NCBI GenBank assembly: GCA_016839585.1
Contig: JAEOTZ010000025.1
Location: 1-47,353, forward strand
DNA: 47,353 nt
Origin: Promethearchaeota archaeon
GTDB taxonomy: Archaea > Asgardarchaeota > Lokiarchaeia > Sigyniarchaeales > SOKP01
Direction: 5' to 3'
Below are positions 16,847-25,435 of the stretch, one piece after another (positions within the stretch are counted from its first letter, which is position 1; every line of letters starts with the position of its first letter). Both the position numbers and the translations under genes were made by a program. The notes below the pieces were generated by a model. That model was not told the DNA's origin. It ran no database searches and saw only the letters and a list, made by a program, of their open reading frames with translations.

Positions 16847-17944
16847 ATGGAACATAATAAATTATCATTAGAATATGATAGGAATTTAATTAACAGTTTA
16901 CTTAATGACATTAATTGTAAATATTTAATTTTCTTTTTATACATAATTAGAAAAGACTTATTTAAGGATTCCGACCCGGAACTGATAAGCAAGTATGAAC
17001 GAGTTATCATTTTAGACGAAATTTTTAAAAATAACGTTGAAACCTTCTGGGATCAAGATTTTATAGATATAATAATAGACCTAGGGTTATTTAAAAATAT
17101 AAGAAATCGTAGTGATTATAATCGAAAGGAAGGTGATTTTATTTTAAGAATGGGTGACATAACAATAACAGTTGAGAAGGATACAATATTAACTCCTATA
17201 GATACACTTTCCAGTATGATAAATCGGAGGTTTAAGTCTTCCAAATTTAATGATTTTAGCTCTTGTATTACAAAATTAAAAGAAATAAGATGTGAATTAA
17301 CCAGCACAACTCATAGACTAATATATGAAATAGGAGAAGAAGATCTTGTTTTATCAGATGATTTGTATGAACTTCTAGATGAAATCGGAAACATCTATCA
17401 AGCCATTAAAATCGAATTTACTATCGAAGAATTCTACAGAAAATTTAAAGAAAACCAAGAAAAACTAATGAGTTATACTTCTATTTTTGATCCATTGCTC
17501 GATAAAATGGTTGATATCAAACAAACTATAAAGAAAGATGGCTCAAAAGAAGAAATTATTGAATTTAAATTAGGAGGGTTAAAAAAAATAAAGAGATCTT
17601 TAGAAGATACCGTTGAAATCGAAAAAGACCAGAAACTCGAGTTTATTGGAGTGAATTTTAACTTCAAATTATCAGAGAAAATTGTAAATATTAATCTATC
17701 TGCTTTAAATTACCAAACTCTTAAAAAGCTTCAAATTAACATGGAGAATTTAAATAGAGAACTAAAAGAAATAAAGAGTTACTACTCTGGAAAGAATAGA
17801 AAATATAACTATTTAGAATTTCTTGAAAAAATTCCTGAACTTAAAGATGAGATTCAAAAATTATTAATAACTACCAAAAGTAATATAGAATATATTATTG
17901 AAATGATGAGTTCAATAGAAAGCCAATTAATAAAAATTGATTAA
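16847..17944 (+). CDS. Unrecognised 365-aa helical protein, first gene of the AAA/Rad50-like run
   Basis: The N-terminus (residues 1-60) is compact and helical. A short strand-rich piece follows (FILRMGDITITVEKDTIL), then a long mostly helical stretch with coiled-coil character, especially 285-365 (LKKLQINMENLNRELKEIK). No catalytic motif, metal site or membrane segment was seen. It starts the co-directional run that continues to the Rad50-like gene, with 19 bases to the next gene. Position suggests a structural or adaptor subunit, but that is only inference. Confidence 0.65.
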   Translation: MEHNKLSLEYDRNLINSLLNDINCKYLIFFLYIIRKDLFKDSDPELISKYERVIILDEIFKNNVETFWDQDFIDIIIDLGLFKNIRNRSDYNRKEGDFILRMGDITITVEKDTILTPIDTLSSMINRRFKSSKFNDFSSCITKLKEIRCELTSTTHRLIYEIGEEDLVLSDDLYELLDEIGNIYQAIKIEFTIEEFYRKFKENQEKLMSYTSIFDPLLDKMVDIKQTIKKDGSKEEIIEFKLGGLKKIKRSLEDTVEIEKDQKLEFIGVNFNFKLSEKIVNINLSALNYQTLKKLQINMENLNRELKEIKSYYSGKNRKYNYLEFLEKIPELKDEIQKLLITTKSNIEYIIEMMSSIESQLIKID

Positions 17945-17963
17945 ATTATTTATGTGAATATCT

Positions 17964-18914
17964 TTGGTCGAATGTCCCTCATGTAAGATAAAAATGGAAC
18001 CTCTTGTGGTTGGGATCTTTCAATGTCCCAATTGTAAAGTCATTATAAAAGAGAAGGTAGAGAAGAAAGAAGCACAAGAAGAAGAAATTAAAGACGATCT
18101 TGTAAAAGATGGTAAAAATTTCAATTTAAATCGTAAATATGAAATTCCTGAAAAAGGAATTGTCGTAAAGGACGGTAAATTTGCTGTTTTGTTATGCCAT
18201 AGTGCTTATTTAAAAAGTGATAGATATATTCGCTTATCGTGGTGGAAGAATTCTTTTACCCAACATGTTGGTATGATGAAAATTACAGAAAAAGATGTTT
18301 TAAAAAACTTGATTATTGCTTTAGAAAAAATAGATAAGGCATTCGATGATTTCTGGGGTTGGCATGGAACATTTGGAAACAAAAAAGAAAAAACTGCGGA
18401 ACAAATAGAAAGAGAAAAACAATATGATATTATTAAATACAGGATCATAGAAAACCGAACATGTCCAACCTGCCAAAATAAGATGAATAAAGGAAAATTA
18501 CATTATGAATGTACCCACTGTGGTGAAATAGTTGTTTTTGAAGGTTATAATCAGCCTATATTCAATCTTGATTCAAAAAATTTAAGTTTAGATTTTGAAG
18601 GAAATTTTCCAATAAATTTTTACATGCCCTTAAGTGGTATAACTATTAAAAGGTTGATGGGTGAATGGAAAGCTTTGGTTGTTATTTATTCGAAAAATAA
18701 TCCAAACAAGAAGTGGCTGAGATTCTATTGGTGGGTTAGAGATTTATCTAGTTTCATAAAGTCTGGTTATCGTGAAATGGGCGATGGAACTCAAATGGGC
18801 TGGAGTACTCAGAAAGGGGCAGGTTCAACAAATATTTATGATAAAAAAGAACTTAAAAAATTAATAGACGCTTTAAAAAGAATTGCACAGGAAATAAACT
18901 GGAAAATAAATTAA
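17964..18914 (+). CDS. Zinc-ribbon protein with an internal duplication
   Basis: 316 aa built as two similar halves. Each begins with a zinc ribbon (CPSCKIKMEP...CPNC at the start; CPTCQNKMNK...CTHC near residues 170-190) and continues with a tryptophan-rich beta domain: RYIRLSWWKNS in the first half and KWLRFYWWVRD in the second. Each half ends with a helix of similar pattern (LKNLIIALEKI and LKKLIDALKRI). Such zinc ribbons often mediate protein or nucleic-acid contacts. The start is TTG at 17964. It sits 15 bases before the next gene. Function is unknown. Confidence 0.75.
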   Translation: MVECPSCKIKMEPLVVGIFQCPNCKVIIKEKVEKKEAQEEEIKDDLVKDGKNFNLNRKYEIPEKGIVVKDGKFAVLLCHSAYLKSDRYIRLSWWKNSFTQHVGMMKITEKDVLKNLIIALEKIDKAFDDFWGWHGTFGNKKEKTAEQIEREKQYDIIKYRIIENRTCPTCQNKMNKGKLHYECTHCGEIVVFEGYNQPIFNLDSKNLSLDFEGNFPINFYMPLSGITIKRLMGEWKALVVIYSKNNPNKKWLRFYWWVRDLSSFIKSGYREMGDGTQMGWSTQKGAGSTNIYDKKELKKLIDALKRIAQEINWKIN

Positions 18915-18929
18915 GATGAGGTTGAATAT

Positions 18930-20093
18930 ATGTCAATTATTCCGGCATTGAAATGTTCATGGAATGAACTATTGGATAATTTTATAAAAGGATTAGATAA
19001 TGCAATTGTTGAATTGAATGCACATAGTATTGATACTATCGCAGGAGCATTACCACTTCTATTAGATCGACTAAGAATAATGCAAAATAATTTCCCGGCA
19101 AACAATGGACAAATCTTTAAACAAACTATAGATGACATCATTCAGAACGCTTTTTTTCCTGAAAATCTGACTTTTGCACAAAGTTTTGAAAAGATCCTTA
19201 ATTCTAGAACACATGAGCAAGATTTTATCATAAACGAATTAGTAAATGGCTTTATCACCTCAAAAGCAAAAGCAATTGCATCCTACTCGCAAGGACCGAT
19301 AATTGATCGAATGGTTGAGGCTTTTTCTAAAAGAAATGATTTTCACATTGTAGATCATCAATTTTATGCCATGTTTGGAGATCCGAATGTGCCAAGAACA
19401 TACGTGATGATTAATCTCCAAATACTTATTGATCTTTTTGGATTAGTTTCGGAAGAGCTTGTTATTCAAAAAGATATAAGAAAAAGTGAAGAAAAAGTAT
19501 ATACTTTTTACACTTTTCCAAACGATATTCTTAACGTCCTCAAAAAAAAATACTTAATTACAAATCCAGTTACAGGTAATCTTTCCGTTTCCGAAGCTTT
19601 TGACAGAAATGTATTTATTTGTTTATTTTTAGCAAATATCGCAGTAAATCGAAGTAACCTGAGCAGTATTGGAGGTAAATATACAGTTAATGGTATATCT
19701 GCTATTTTTGCCCTTATATTAGTATTAAGTTTTATGCCAAAAATGACAGCCACTCCTCAGCTACTTAAGCATCCATCATTTTCAAGCCCTAATGTATCCA
19801 TAAGTGTAATTCCAAAATCTTGGATGATGAAAAAAGTTTTGGAGTCAATATTTGAACCTCTCATAAAAATAATTGCTTTCAGACTGGGTGGAATACAGTG
19901 GTGCGAAGCAATAATTGATACGGAAATTAATAAAAAAATTCATACTCAAATCAGATTTCTCTTAAAAGATGTGAATAAATGGATTTTAGGTGAATTATGT
20001 CGAGTTGAAATTCCAATTTTTATAGAAATATTAAATACCATACAGGTGACTCTACAAGCTCAACAAAGTGGAAGAACAACAACGACTCCATAA
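18930..20093 (+). CDS. Unrecognised 387-aa helical protein
   Basis: Mostly helical. No cysteine clusters, P-loop or confident membrane span was seen, though residues about 240-270 (ISAIFALILVLSFM) are hydrophobic. The segment around residues 200-270 shows faint similarity to the next gene product: in both a DIL helix is followed by a proline loop, a short strand, then LxYLA/LFLA and a hydrophobic FALI stretch. The two may be distant paralogues forming a hetero-complex. ATG start at 18930, preceded by GATGAGG. It lies within the AAA/Rad50-like run. Confidence 0.65.
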   Translation: MSIIPALKCSWNELLDNFIKGLDNAIVELNAHSIDTIAGALPLLLDRLRIMQNNFPANNGQIFKQTIDDIIQNAFFPENLTFAQSFEKILNSRTHEQDFIINELVNGFITSKAKAIASYSQGPIIDRMVEAFSKRNDFHIVDHQFYAMFGDPNVPRTYVMINLQILIDLFGLVSEELVIQKDIRKSEEKVYTFYTFPNDILNVLKKKYLITNPVTGNLSVSEAFDRNVFICLFLANIAVNRSNLSSIGGKYTVNGISAIFALILVLSFMPKMTATPQLLKHPSFSSPNVSISVIPKSWMMKKVLESIFEPLIKIIAFRLGGIQWCEAIIDTEINKKIHTQIRFLLKDVNKWILGELCRVEIPIFIEILNTIQVTLQAQQSGRTTTTP

Positions 20094-20143
20094 TTCAGGT
20101 TAAAAATTTTATTTTAAATATATTAATAAATATCAGAAAATAT

Positions 20144-20152
20144 AAGGAGAGG
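20144..20152 (+). promoter_or_regulatory. Strong Shine-Dalgarno ahead of an apparent ATT start
   Basis: AAGGAGAGG is a near-perfect Shine-Dalgarno sequence. Seven bases after it comes ATT at 20160, in frame with the long coding region that follows; the first ATG in that frame is 81 bases further on and has no such site. The element therefore argues for initiation at ATT. Confidence 0.6.
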
Positions 20153-20159
20153 AATAAAA

Positions 20160-21440
20160 ATTAGTAAAAGAATTAAACCCGGAAAAGTTCGAGAGAAATG
20201 GACCGATATTTTACCACGTTATCTTACTTTTATCAGCCACATGAAACCAATATTGAGGGAAACTCGTAGAATTATAATAGAATTAATCAAAGAAGATCCA
20301 GTCTTGTTATTATCTCCTGCTATATTAAACAGTGTTCGCGAAAAAGAAGAGAAGAGAAATATCCGCAAAGTTAGAGCTTTATCTGAATTTTCTGCGTTAT
20401 ATAGGTCGAATATCTATGAAATTATGAATGAATTTATTGAGGAGTTTAAAGCTAAACTTACTCCACAATTGCTGGCTGATTATATAATTGACCATCTAAA
20501 GGAATCTATTGAAGCTTTAAATATTCTATTAAAAATAACTAATCCAGATCAGAATAATTTCCAAAATACATATTTACAACGTTTAGTAAAGTATATTGAG
20601 GATAGATTATTCCCGAAAGGAGCGAGTATACAAATTATATATCAAAACCTATTAAACCAGTCGAAAGATTTCTTCGAATGTCAACGACACTTACTTCAGC
20701 CTCATACCTTTTATCGAGAAAAATTAGAAAATCCCGATTATTTTGTAATTCCGGGAAATTCTCCTAAGATTTATCAAATAATCAACAATATAACATCCTT
20801 TTATAACTTAGATCCTAACTATGGAGTTTTTCCGGAGAGACCAGCGTATGAAATACCAATGATCTTAAAAAATGAAGTGTTTGAGCCATATATTGATTCA
20901 ATCGCTAAGACTGAGCAGGAAGCAGTCGAAAAAGTTGTTGATAAAATCGGTCTACGCATAATAGATGATCTCTTTTTAGCACCCCAAGAAGCTTTTATCG
21001 ATATATTAATGTCTAACAATTTTTTAAGACCTGCTGTACAACCTAGTGGTAAAATAAGATATATCCCTCAATTTAGCAACGAAACTCTGATTCTATATTA
21101 TTTAGCTTTTGCGTCCATGAGACGAGGCTTTTTATCTAAAGAATTGATCAATTGGATCGCTATGAACTTTGCTCTTTTAATATATATGGGTATTTTAAAA
21201 TGGAAATTATCAGACGACAATATATTCTACAAAATCTTTAAAGATTTGCAAACTAACGAAAAAATTTTACCTTACTTAATGAAATTAATCTGTTTTCCAA
21301 ATTATTTGGGAATGGATAAAATGAAGATTAGGGATAGTGTCCAATATAGAAAGGAAATTTTCAATTTTATTGGATCACAGATCGATAATCTAAAAACATT
21401 GATTGAAGAAATCGCAATTTTTTTAGATACTGCACCATAA
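20160..21440 (+). CDS. Unrecognised 426-aa helical protein, probable ATT start
   Basis: The reading frame is open from 20130. An AAGGAGAGG ribosome site stands seven bases before ATT at 20160; the next methionine is at 20241. The 27 residues in between (SKRIKPGKVREKWTDILPRY...) look like normal protein. The chain is helical throughout, with LKESIEALNILLKI, EPYIDSIAKTEQEAVEKVV and a hydrophobic NFALLIYMGILKW. It resembles the preceding protein faintly in its last third, so the two may be partner subunits. It is followed after 20 bases by the AAA ATPase. Confidence 0.68.
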   Translation: MSKRIKPGKVREKWTDILPRYLTFISHMKPILRETRRIIIELIKEDPVLLLSPAILNSVREKEEKRNIRKVRALSEFSALYRSNIYEIMNEFIEEFKAKLTPQLLADYIIDHLKESIEALNILLKITNPDQNNFQNTYLQRLVKYIEDRLFPKGASIQIIYQNLLNQSKDFFECQRHLLQPHTFYREKLENPDYFVIPGNSPKIYQIINNITSFYNLDPNYGVFPERPAYEIPMILKNEVFEPYIDSIAKTEQEAVEKVVDKIGLRIIDDLFLAPQEAFIDILMSNNFLRPAVQPSGKIRYIPQFSNETLILYYLAFASMRRGFLSKELINWIAMNFALLIYMGILKWKLSDDNIFYKIFKDLQTNEKILPYLMKLICFPNYLGMDKMKIRDSVQYRKEIFNFIGSQIDNLKTLIEEIAIFLDTAP

Positions 21441-21460
21441 TTTTTATAAAAGGATGAGAA

Positions 21461-22699
21461 ATGATGAGTGAAAATAAATATTCGGATGAAGATATAGTTT
21501 TAAAACTAAGTAAATTTGGAACAGTTTATTTATACAAACAAATAACTGACGATAAAACTAATATCAAAGGAAATGCGAATCAAAAAGAAAGAATAAATGA
21601 TTTTTTTAAAGCTTTAGTTAAATTTGAACAATTCGCTGAGAAATTAAAAAGTACAACTTTATTTCCAAATTTAACTTTACTTCTATATGGACCTCCTGGG
21701 ACTGGTAAAACCTCATTAATTAGAGCTTATGCTAGAGAATATAAAATAAATGTATGTGTGGTCGAATCTGATCGATTAGTATCTTCTCTTTTAGGTGAAA
21801 CTGTAGATAATATTCGTAACGCTGTAGAAACGGCTATGGATATCGCAAAAAAAAATGGACCATTCATATTGTTTTTTGACGAAATTGATGCAATTGGTTC
21901 TGAGCGTTCAAATGTTCATGAAGTAGGGGAAATTAAACGTGCAGTAATATCCTTTTTACAAACTATTGATAGGATTAGTTATGAAGGTGTACCATTAGGG
22001 ATTATTGGAGCAACGAATCATCAGCAACAACTCGATTCAGCAATTTGGCGACGTTTTACCTTTCATCTTGAGTTCGACTTCCCTGATTTTGAGTTAAGAG
22101 AAGAAATTATAAAATCCTTTATAGAAAGAATTACATTTGCTGGGTTAATGATTGAATATAATACAATTGAAAATGAATTGCAGAAGGAACTTATTAAGAT
22201 TAATTCAATTGCTGAAGATCTGCAAGAAACTCAACAAATTAGTTCAGAGGATATGATAATTAAAAGAGTAAGAGAACTAGATGAAAACAAATTAATAACT
22301 TTAACCTATGGTTATTCGGGATCAGATATAGAGAGAGGTATAAGAGTAGCATTAATTAAATCAATTGGAGAAAATAAACCAATGACATATAAGATGTTAT
22401 ATGATTCTTTAAAACTTGTGGGTGGTACTGCTACTCATGTAGAAAGACAAGAGTTATTATCAAGTCCAACAACTATAGATTTATCACATGAAGGAAATAA
22501 ATTATTAGGAACTTTTAGGGAAAATTTTAATGAGGAGGAATTTCAAGAATATTTATCAAATATAATTAAAATTTTTGAAAATATACATAATATTTTTGAA
22601 AAAAATACCAATTTAATAGAAAAATCAAGAAAATCTAAAAATCCTGAGGCTAAATTCTATAGTATTATAGAAAAATTATATAAATTAAAGAATGGATAA
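21461..22699 (+). CDS. AAA family ATPase
   Basis: 412 aa with one AAA domain. Walker A is GPPGTGKT (residues 77-84), Walker B is FILFFDEID (D140, E141), and the second region of homology reads IGATNHQQQLDSAIWRRF with the arginine pair expected for an inter-subunit finger. A late YGYSGSDIERGIRVAL is the sensor-2 type helix of classical AAA proteins. The charged N-terminal 60 residues and a helical C-terminus (about 330-412) may bind partners. Such ATPases remodel proteins or nucleic-acid complexes. The Rad50-like gene two positions downstream suggests a DNA-directed machine. Confidence 0.88.
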   Translation: MMSENKYSDEDIVLKLSKFGTVYLYKQITDDKTNIKGNANQKERINDFFKALVKFEQFAEKLKSTTLFPNLTLLLYGPPGTGKTSLIRAYAREYKINVCVVESDRLVSSLLGETVDNIRNAVETAMDIAKKNGPFILFFDEIDAIGSERSNVHEVGEIKRAVISFLQTIDRISYEGVPLGIIGATNHQQQLDSAIWRRFTFHLEFDFPDFELREEIIKSFIERITFAGLMIEYNTIENELQKELIKINSIAEDLQETQQISSEDMIIKRVRELDENKLITLTYGYSGSDIERGIRVALIKSIGENKPMTYKMLYDSLKLVGGTATHVERQELLSSPTTIDLSHEGNKLLGTFRENFNEEEFQEYLSNIIKIFENIHNIFEKNTNLIEKSRKSKNPEAKFYSIIEKLYKLKNG

Positions 22700-22755
22700 T
22701 GTTCTATTAATCAAAATTTAAAAAAATATTTTTCAAAATAAAGAAATGGTTAAAA

Positions 22756-22893
22756 ATGTCAGAAAAGAAAAAAATAAAAGAGGATATTATTAAACAAATT
22801 GATGTTTCAGTTAAGAATGGTCTAGATGAATATGCTTTCCTTGAAAAATTTGAAGAGAAATTAAAAAGATATTTAGAAGGGAGACTAAAATGA
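22756..22893 (+). CDS. 45-aa protein coupled to the Rad50-like gene
   Basis: An ATG at 22756 opens a 45-residue frame (MSEKKKIKEDIIKQIDVSVK ... YLEGRLK) whose stop TGA overlaps the ATG of the Rad50-like gene (ATGA, 22890-22893). The tight overlap indicates translational coupling and supports a real gene. It contains a predicted helix with a conserved-looking DEYAFLEKFEEKLKRYLEG. Size and position suggest a small accessory subunit of the ATPase complex. No family was recognised. Confidence 0.65.
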   Translation: MSEKKKIKEDIIKQIDVSVKNGLDEYAFLEKFEEKLKRYLEGRLK

Positions 22894-24824
22894 AGGCTAC
22901 ATTAAAAATTGAGAATATTGGTCAAAAATTAGGACCACAAACATTAAGTTTCAATAGCGGAGTAGTAACATTAATACAAGGAAGAACTGCAGCGGGAAAG
23001 AGCAGAATTATAAAATCCTTCGCTTTGGCATTATCTTATCCTATTAAATCAGAGGTTTTAATCGAAGAAGGAATTAATTTCGGCATTCTTAAAGGCGGAG
23101 AAGCAGAATATTTGCCTTTAGTAAACTCAAGTAAGGAAATTGCTAATATTGAGTTACTATATGACGATGTGAATAGAAAAGTAGAATTATTTAGGGATGG
23201 AAAAATAGAAATTAATACACCTGGAAACCAAAAATTTTTGTATTCTAGTATGCTTGTGAAAAACTCAAGAATTCACAACTATATTACTAGAGGAAACGCT
23301 GATTTTAAGTGGATCGTTGATGAAATGTCGCTTGCAAAAGATTATGAAAAAATATTAGCAAGTATAGATTACCAAATAAAGGATTTAAAATCAAAAGAAG
23401 AAGAAATTGATCAGAAAAAAGAACTAATTGAAAAAAAAGACAAAGAGAAAAAAGAAAAAGAATCAGAGCAAAAAAGATTATTGATTAAACTAAAAGAGAA
23501 AGACGATGAAATCGGGAATTATAAGTTTGATCCAAAGATAATTAAAGAAGAGAATAAAATTTCAAAGGAACTTGACAACGTTAGAAAAGCTTTGAAGGAA
23601 GAATTAGACACTAGAAATAATTACGAGAAAGAAATAGGAGCTTTTAAAAAAAAGGTAGATGTTGACAAATTAATTGAAGAAATAAAAAATAAGCAAAAGG
23701 AAAAGGAGAAAGAAGCAAATAATTTAAAGGAAACTAAGGTTGAAGATCTTCAAAAAGAAATTATAAAAATTCAGGACTCAAAAAGTAAGGAAGAGCAAGA
23801 GAAAGTTAAATATGAAACAAGAAAACAACTTTGGGAAATGGTGAAAATTGAAGAAGGAAATAAATGTCCATTATGTCTATCAGTAGGTAAAATTACTAAA
23901 GAAGATAAAAAATTAAAGATCGATGAGTATAATAAGTATATTAAGGAACACCAATTAAAGGTTAAAGAATTGGCTGTGCAGATTAATAAAAAACAGGATG
24001 AAATCAATAAAAAAGCTAAATTACCTGAAATTGAAAAAGAAATTTCAAAAATCACTAATCAACTAAAACACATAATAGATGAATCAGAAGAGTCAAAATT
24101 AAAAATTACCCAAATATCATTAAAGATTAAATCTAGTGGCCCTAGAATAAAAAGTTATAATGAAGATATTGGTAAATGCGAGAAGAATTTAGCTGCAATT
24201 CAATTAAAAAAACAAGAAGATGTAAAATACCAGAAATTGAAAAATGAAAAGAGTAAAATTGATCAAAGTATAGGAAGCATTAAAGAACAACTAGATAAAA
24301 TTGAAAAAACAATTAATGACGCAAAAAGTATTGAAGCATACGAAGTTAAAATTAATGATCTAGATATAGCTAAAAATATTATAGAGGAACTATTAGACAT
24401 TCTAAATGAAACTAGAAATCATCTGGATAAAAAAATTACTGAACAACGGGTGGGTGCGGCAAAGAAGTTTAATAGTTCAACAGAAAATCTAATTAGGGAA
24501 CTTAAATTTGATACATTTAAAGAAATTTATTTGGATTTAAATGATTATAGGTTAAAAATAATTGGTAATAATGATGATACACAAGAACTTAGTTCTGTTA
24601 GTGGTGGTGAAAAGGCGATAATATCATCTCTTTTACAAATTAGCGCTAAAGAAACATATCTCTCGGAAGTACCCTTTTTAATAGGTGATGAGATTATCCT
24701 AGACCTTGATTCCGAGCGCAGTGAGATTTTCCTAAATTACCTAAAAAAAATCGCAAAGGAAAAAGATTGGTTTATAATACTTACTCAAATAAATAATGAA
24801 GATTTAACCATTACCGAGCTTTAA
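22890..24824 (+). CDS. Rad50/SMC-like ABC ATPase with a single CxxC
   Basis: 644 aa, short for Rad50. Motifs: Walker A GRTAAGKS (31-38), a central coiled coil (about 150-520) interrupted by CPLC at 326-329 like a Rad50 zinc hook, the ABC signature SVSGGEK (around 571) and Walker B FLIGDEIILD (D600, E601), then a final LTQINNEDL. Such proteins bind ATP at a dimer interface and tether or process DNA ends. It closes the seven-gene run. A related protein with all these catalytic motifs lost is encoded at 31727-33280. DndD-like SMC ATPases are an alternative family. Confidence 0.88.
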   Translation: MKATLKIENIGQKLGPQTLSFNSGVVTLIQGRTAAGKSRIIKSFALALSYPIKSEVLIEEGINFGILKGGEAEYLPLVNSSKEIANIELLYDDVNRKVELFRDGKIEINTPGNQKFLYSSMLVKNSRIHNYITRGNADFKWIVDEMSLAKDYEKILASIDYQIKDLKSKEEEIDQKKELIEKKDKEKKEKESEQKRLLIKLKEKDDEIGNYKFDPKIIKEENKISKELDNVRKALKEELDTRNNYEKEIGAFKKKVDVDKLIEEIKNKQKEKEKEANNLKETKVEDLQKEIIKIQDSKSKEEQEKVKYETRKQLWEMVKIEEGNKCPLCLSVGKITKEDKKLKIDEYNKYIKEHQLKVKELAVQINKKQDEINKKAKLPEIEKEISKITNQLKHIIDESEESKLKITQISLKIKSSGPRIKSYNEDIGKCEKNLAAIQLKKQEDVKYQKLKNEKSKIDQSIGSIKEQLDKIEKTINDAKSIEAYEVKINDLDIAKNIIEELLDILNETRNHLDKKITEQRVGAAKKFNSSTENLIRELKFDTFKEIYLDLNDYRLKIIGNNDDTQELSSVSGGEKAIISSLLQISAKETYLSEVPFLIGDEIILDLDSERSEIFLNYLKKIAKEKDWFIILTQINNEDLTITEL

Positions 24825-24922
24825 TTATTATATATAATCATTAAAAAAAATATATTAAATTATAACGTTAAAGAATAAAAGATCTGTAATTTTATATTTG
24901 TATAAATAAAAATTGAGATTAT

Positions 24923-25393
24923 ATGTTGGAATTTAGACCGAATTTAATCTTGGTAATAATTGACTTTAAGTACGAATCTAATAAGAAAATAGAAGAAAGT
25001 GGAACGCAAGTAAGTAATAAAGGCGTGCCTAATGAGATTAGAAGAGCATTTTTGGGAGAAAAGAAAGGAAGTCCAAATATTCCAAAAAAAATGCAGGAAA
25101 TGGCAGGAACAACTGAATCCATTATTTTTCCTATACATTTTTCATTAATCAAAAAACCTATTAAAGTTGGGACTAGGTTTAGAAACACAGGCGTTGGGGC
25201 GATGATATTATATGAATACTTTGGGTTATTTCAAGATTTTAACGACTTTTTAAAAGATTTTGACAATTTTCTTAAAAATAAGATCTTTTCTAAAGAATTA
25301 GATGAGAAAGGTAAAGGAAAATATTCCTATAGCTTATCTTGTTCGGATTATAAAATAATTGTTGGAAAGGACTGGCAAGAAATTAGAGAATGA
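24923..25393 (+). CDS. Small protein of a duplicated family, copy 1
   Basis: 156 aa, unrecognised. It is clearly related to the product of 26873-27283: both begin with a hydrophobic strand (LILVIIDFKYES; YIIIIIEFQYDT), share NEIRRAFLG, SPNIPK, P-HF-L-KKP and GA-I-YEY-GL-QDF, and end with YK-IVGKDW or a similar phrase. The two copies flank a PAPS-reductase-like gene. No catalytic motif stands out; conserved Arg, Glu and His residues leave room for an enzyme or a regulatory partner. It starts with ATG 98 bases after the Rad50-like gene. Confidence 0.7.
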   Translation: MLEFRPNLILVIIDFKYESNKKIEESGTQVSNKGVPNEIRRAFLGEKKGSPNIPKKMQEMAGTTESIIFPIHFSLIKKPIKVGTRFRNTGVGAMILYEYFGLFQDFNDFLKDFDNFLKNKIFSKELDEKGKGKYSYSLSCSDYKIIVGKDWQEIRE

Positions 25394-25411
25394 AAAATCA
25401 AAAAACTTAAA

Positions 25412-25426
25412 TCTTGGAATCCAAGA
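25412..25426. promoter_or_regulatory. Perfect inverted repeat just upstream of the PAPS-reductase-like start
   Basis: TCTTGGAATCCAAGA is a 7+1+7 perfect palindrome that ends ten bases before the ATG at 25436. It could be an operator, or a short hairpin in the leader. No match to a known site can be claimed. Confidence 0.35.
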
Positions 25427-25435
25427 ATTATATAT

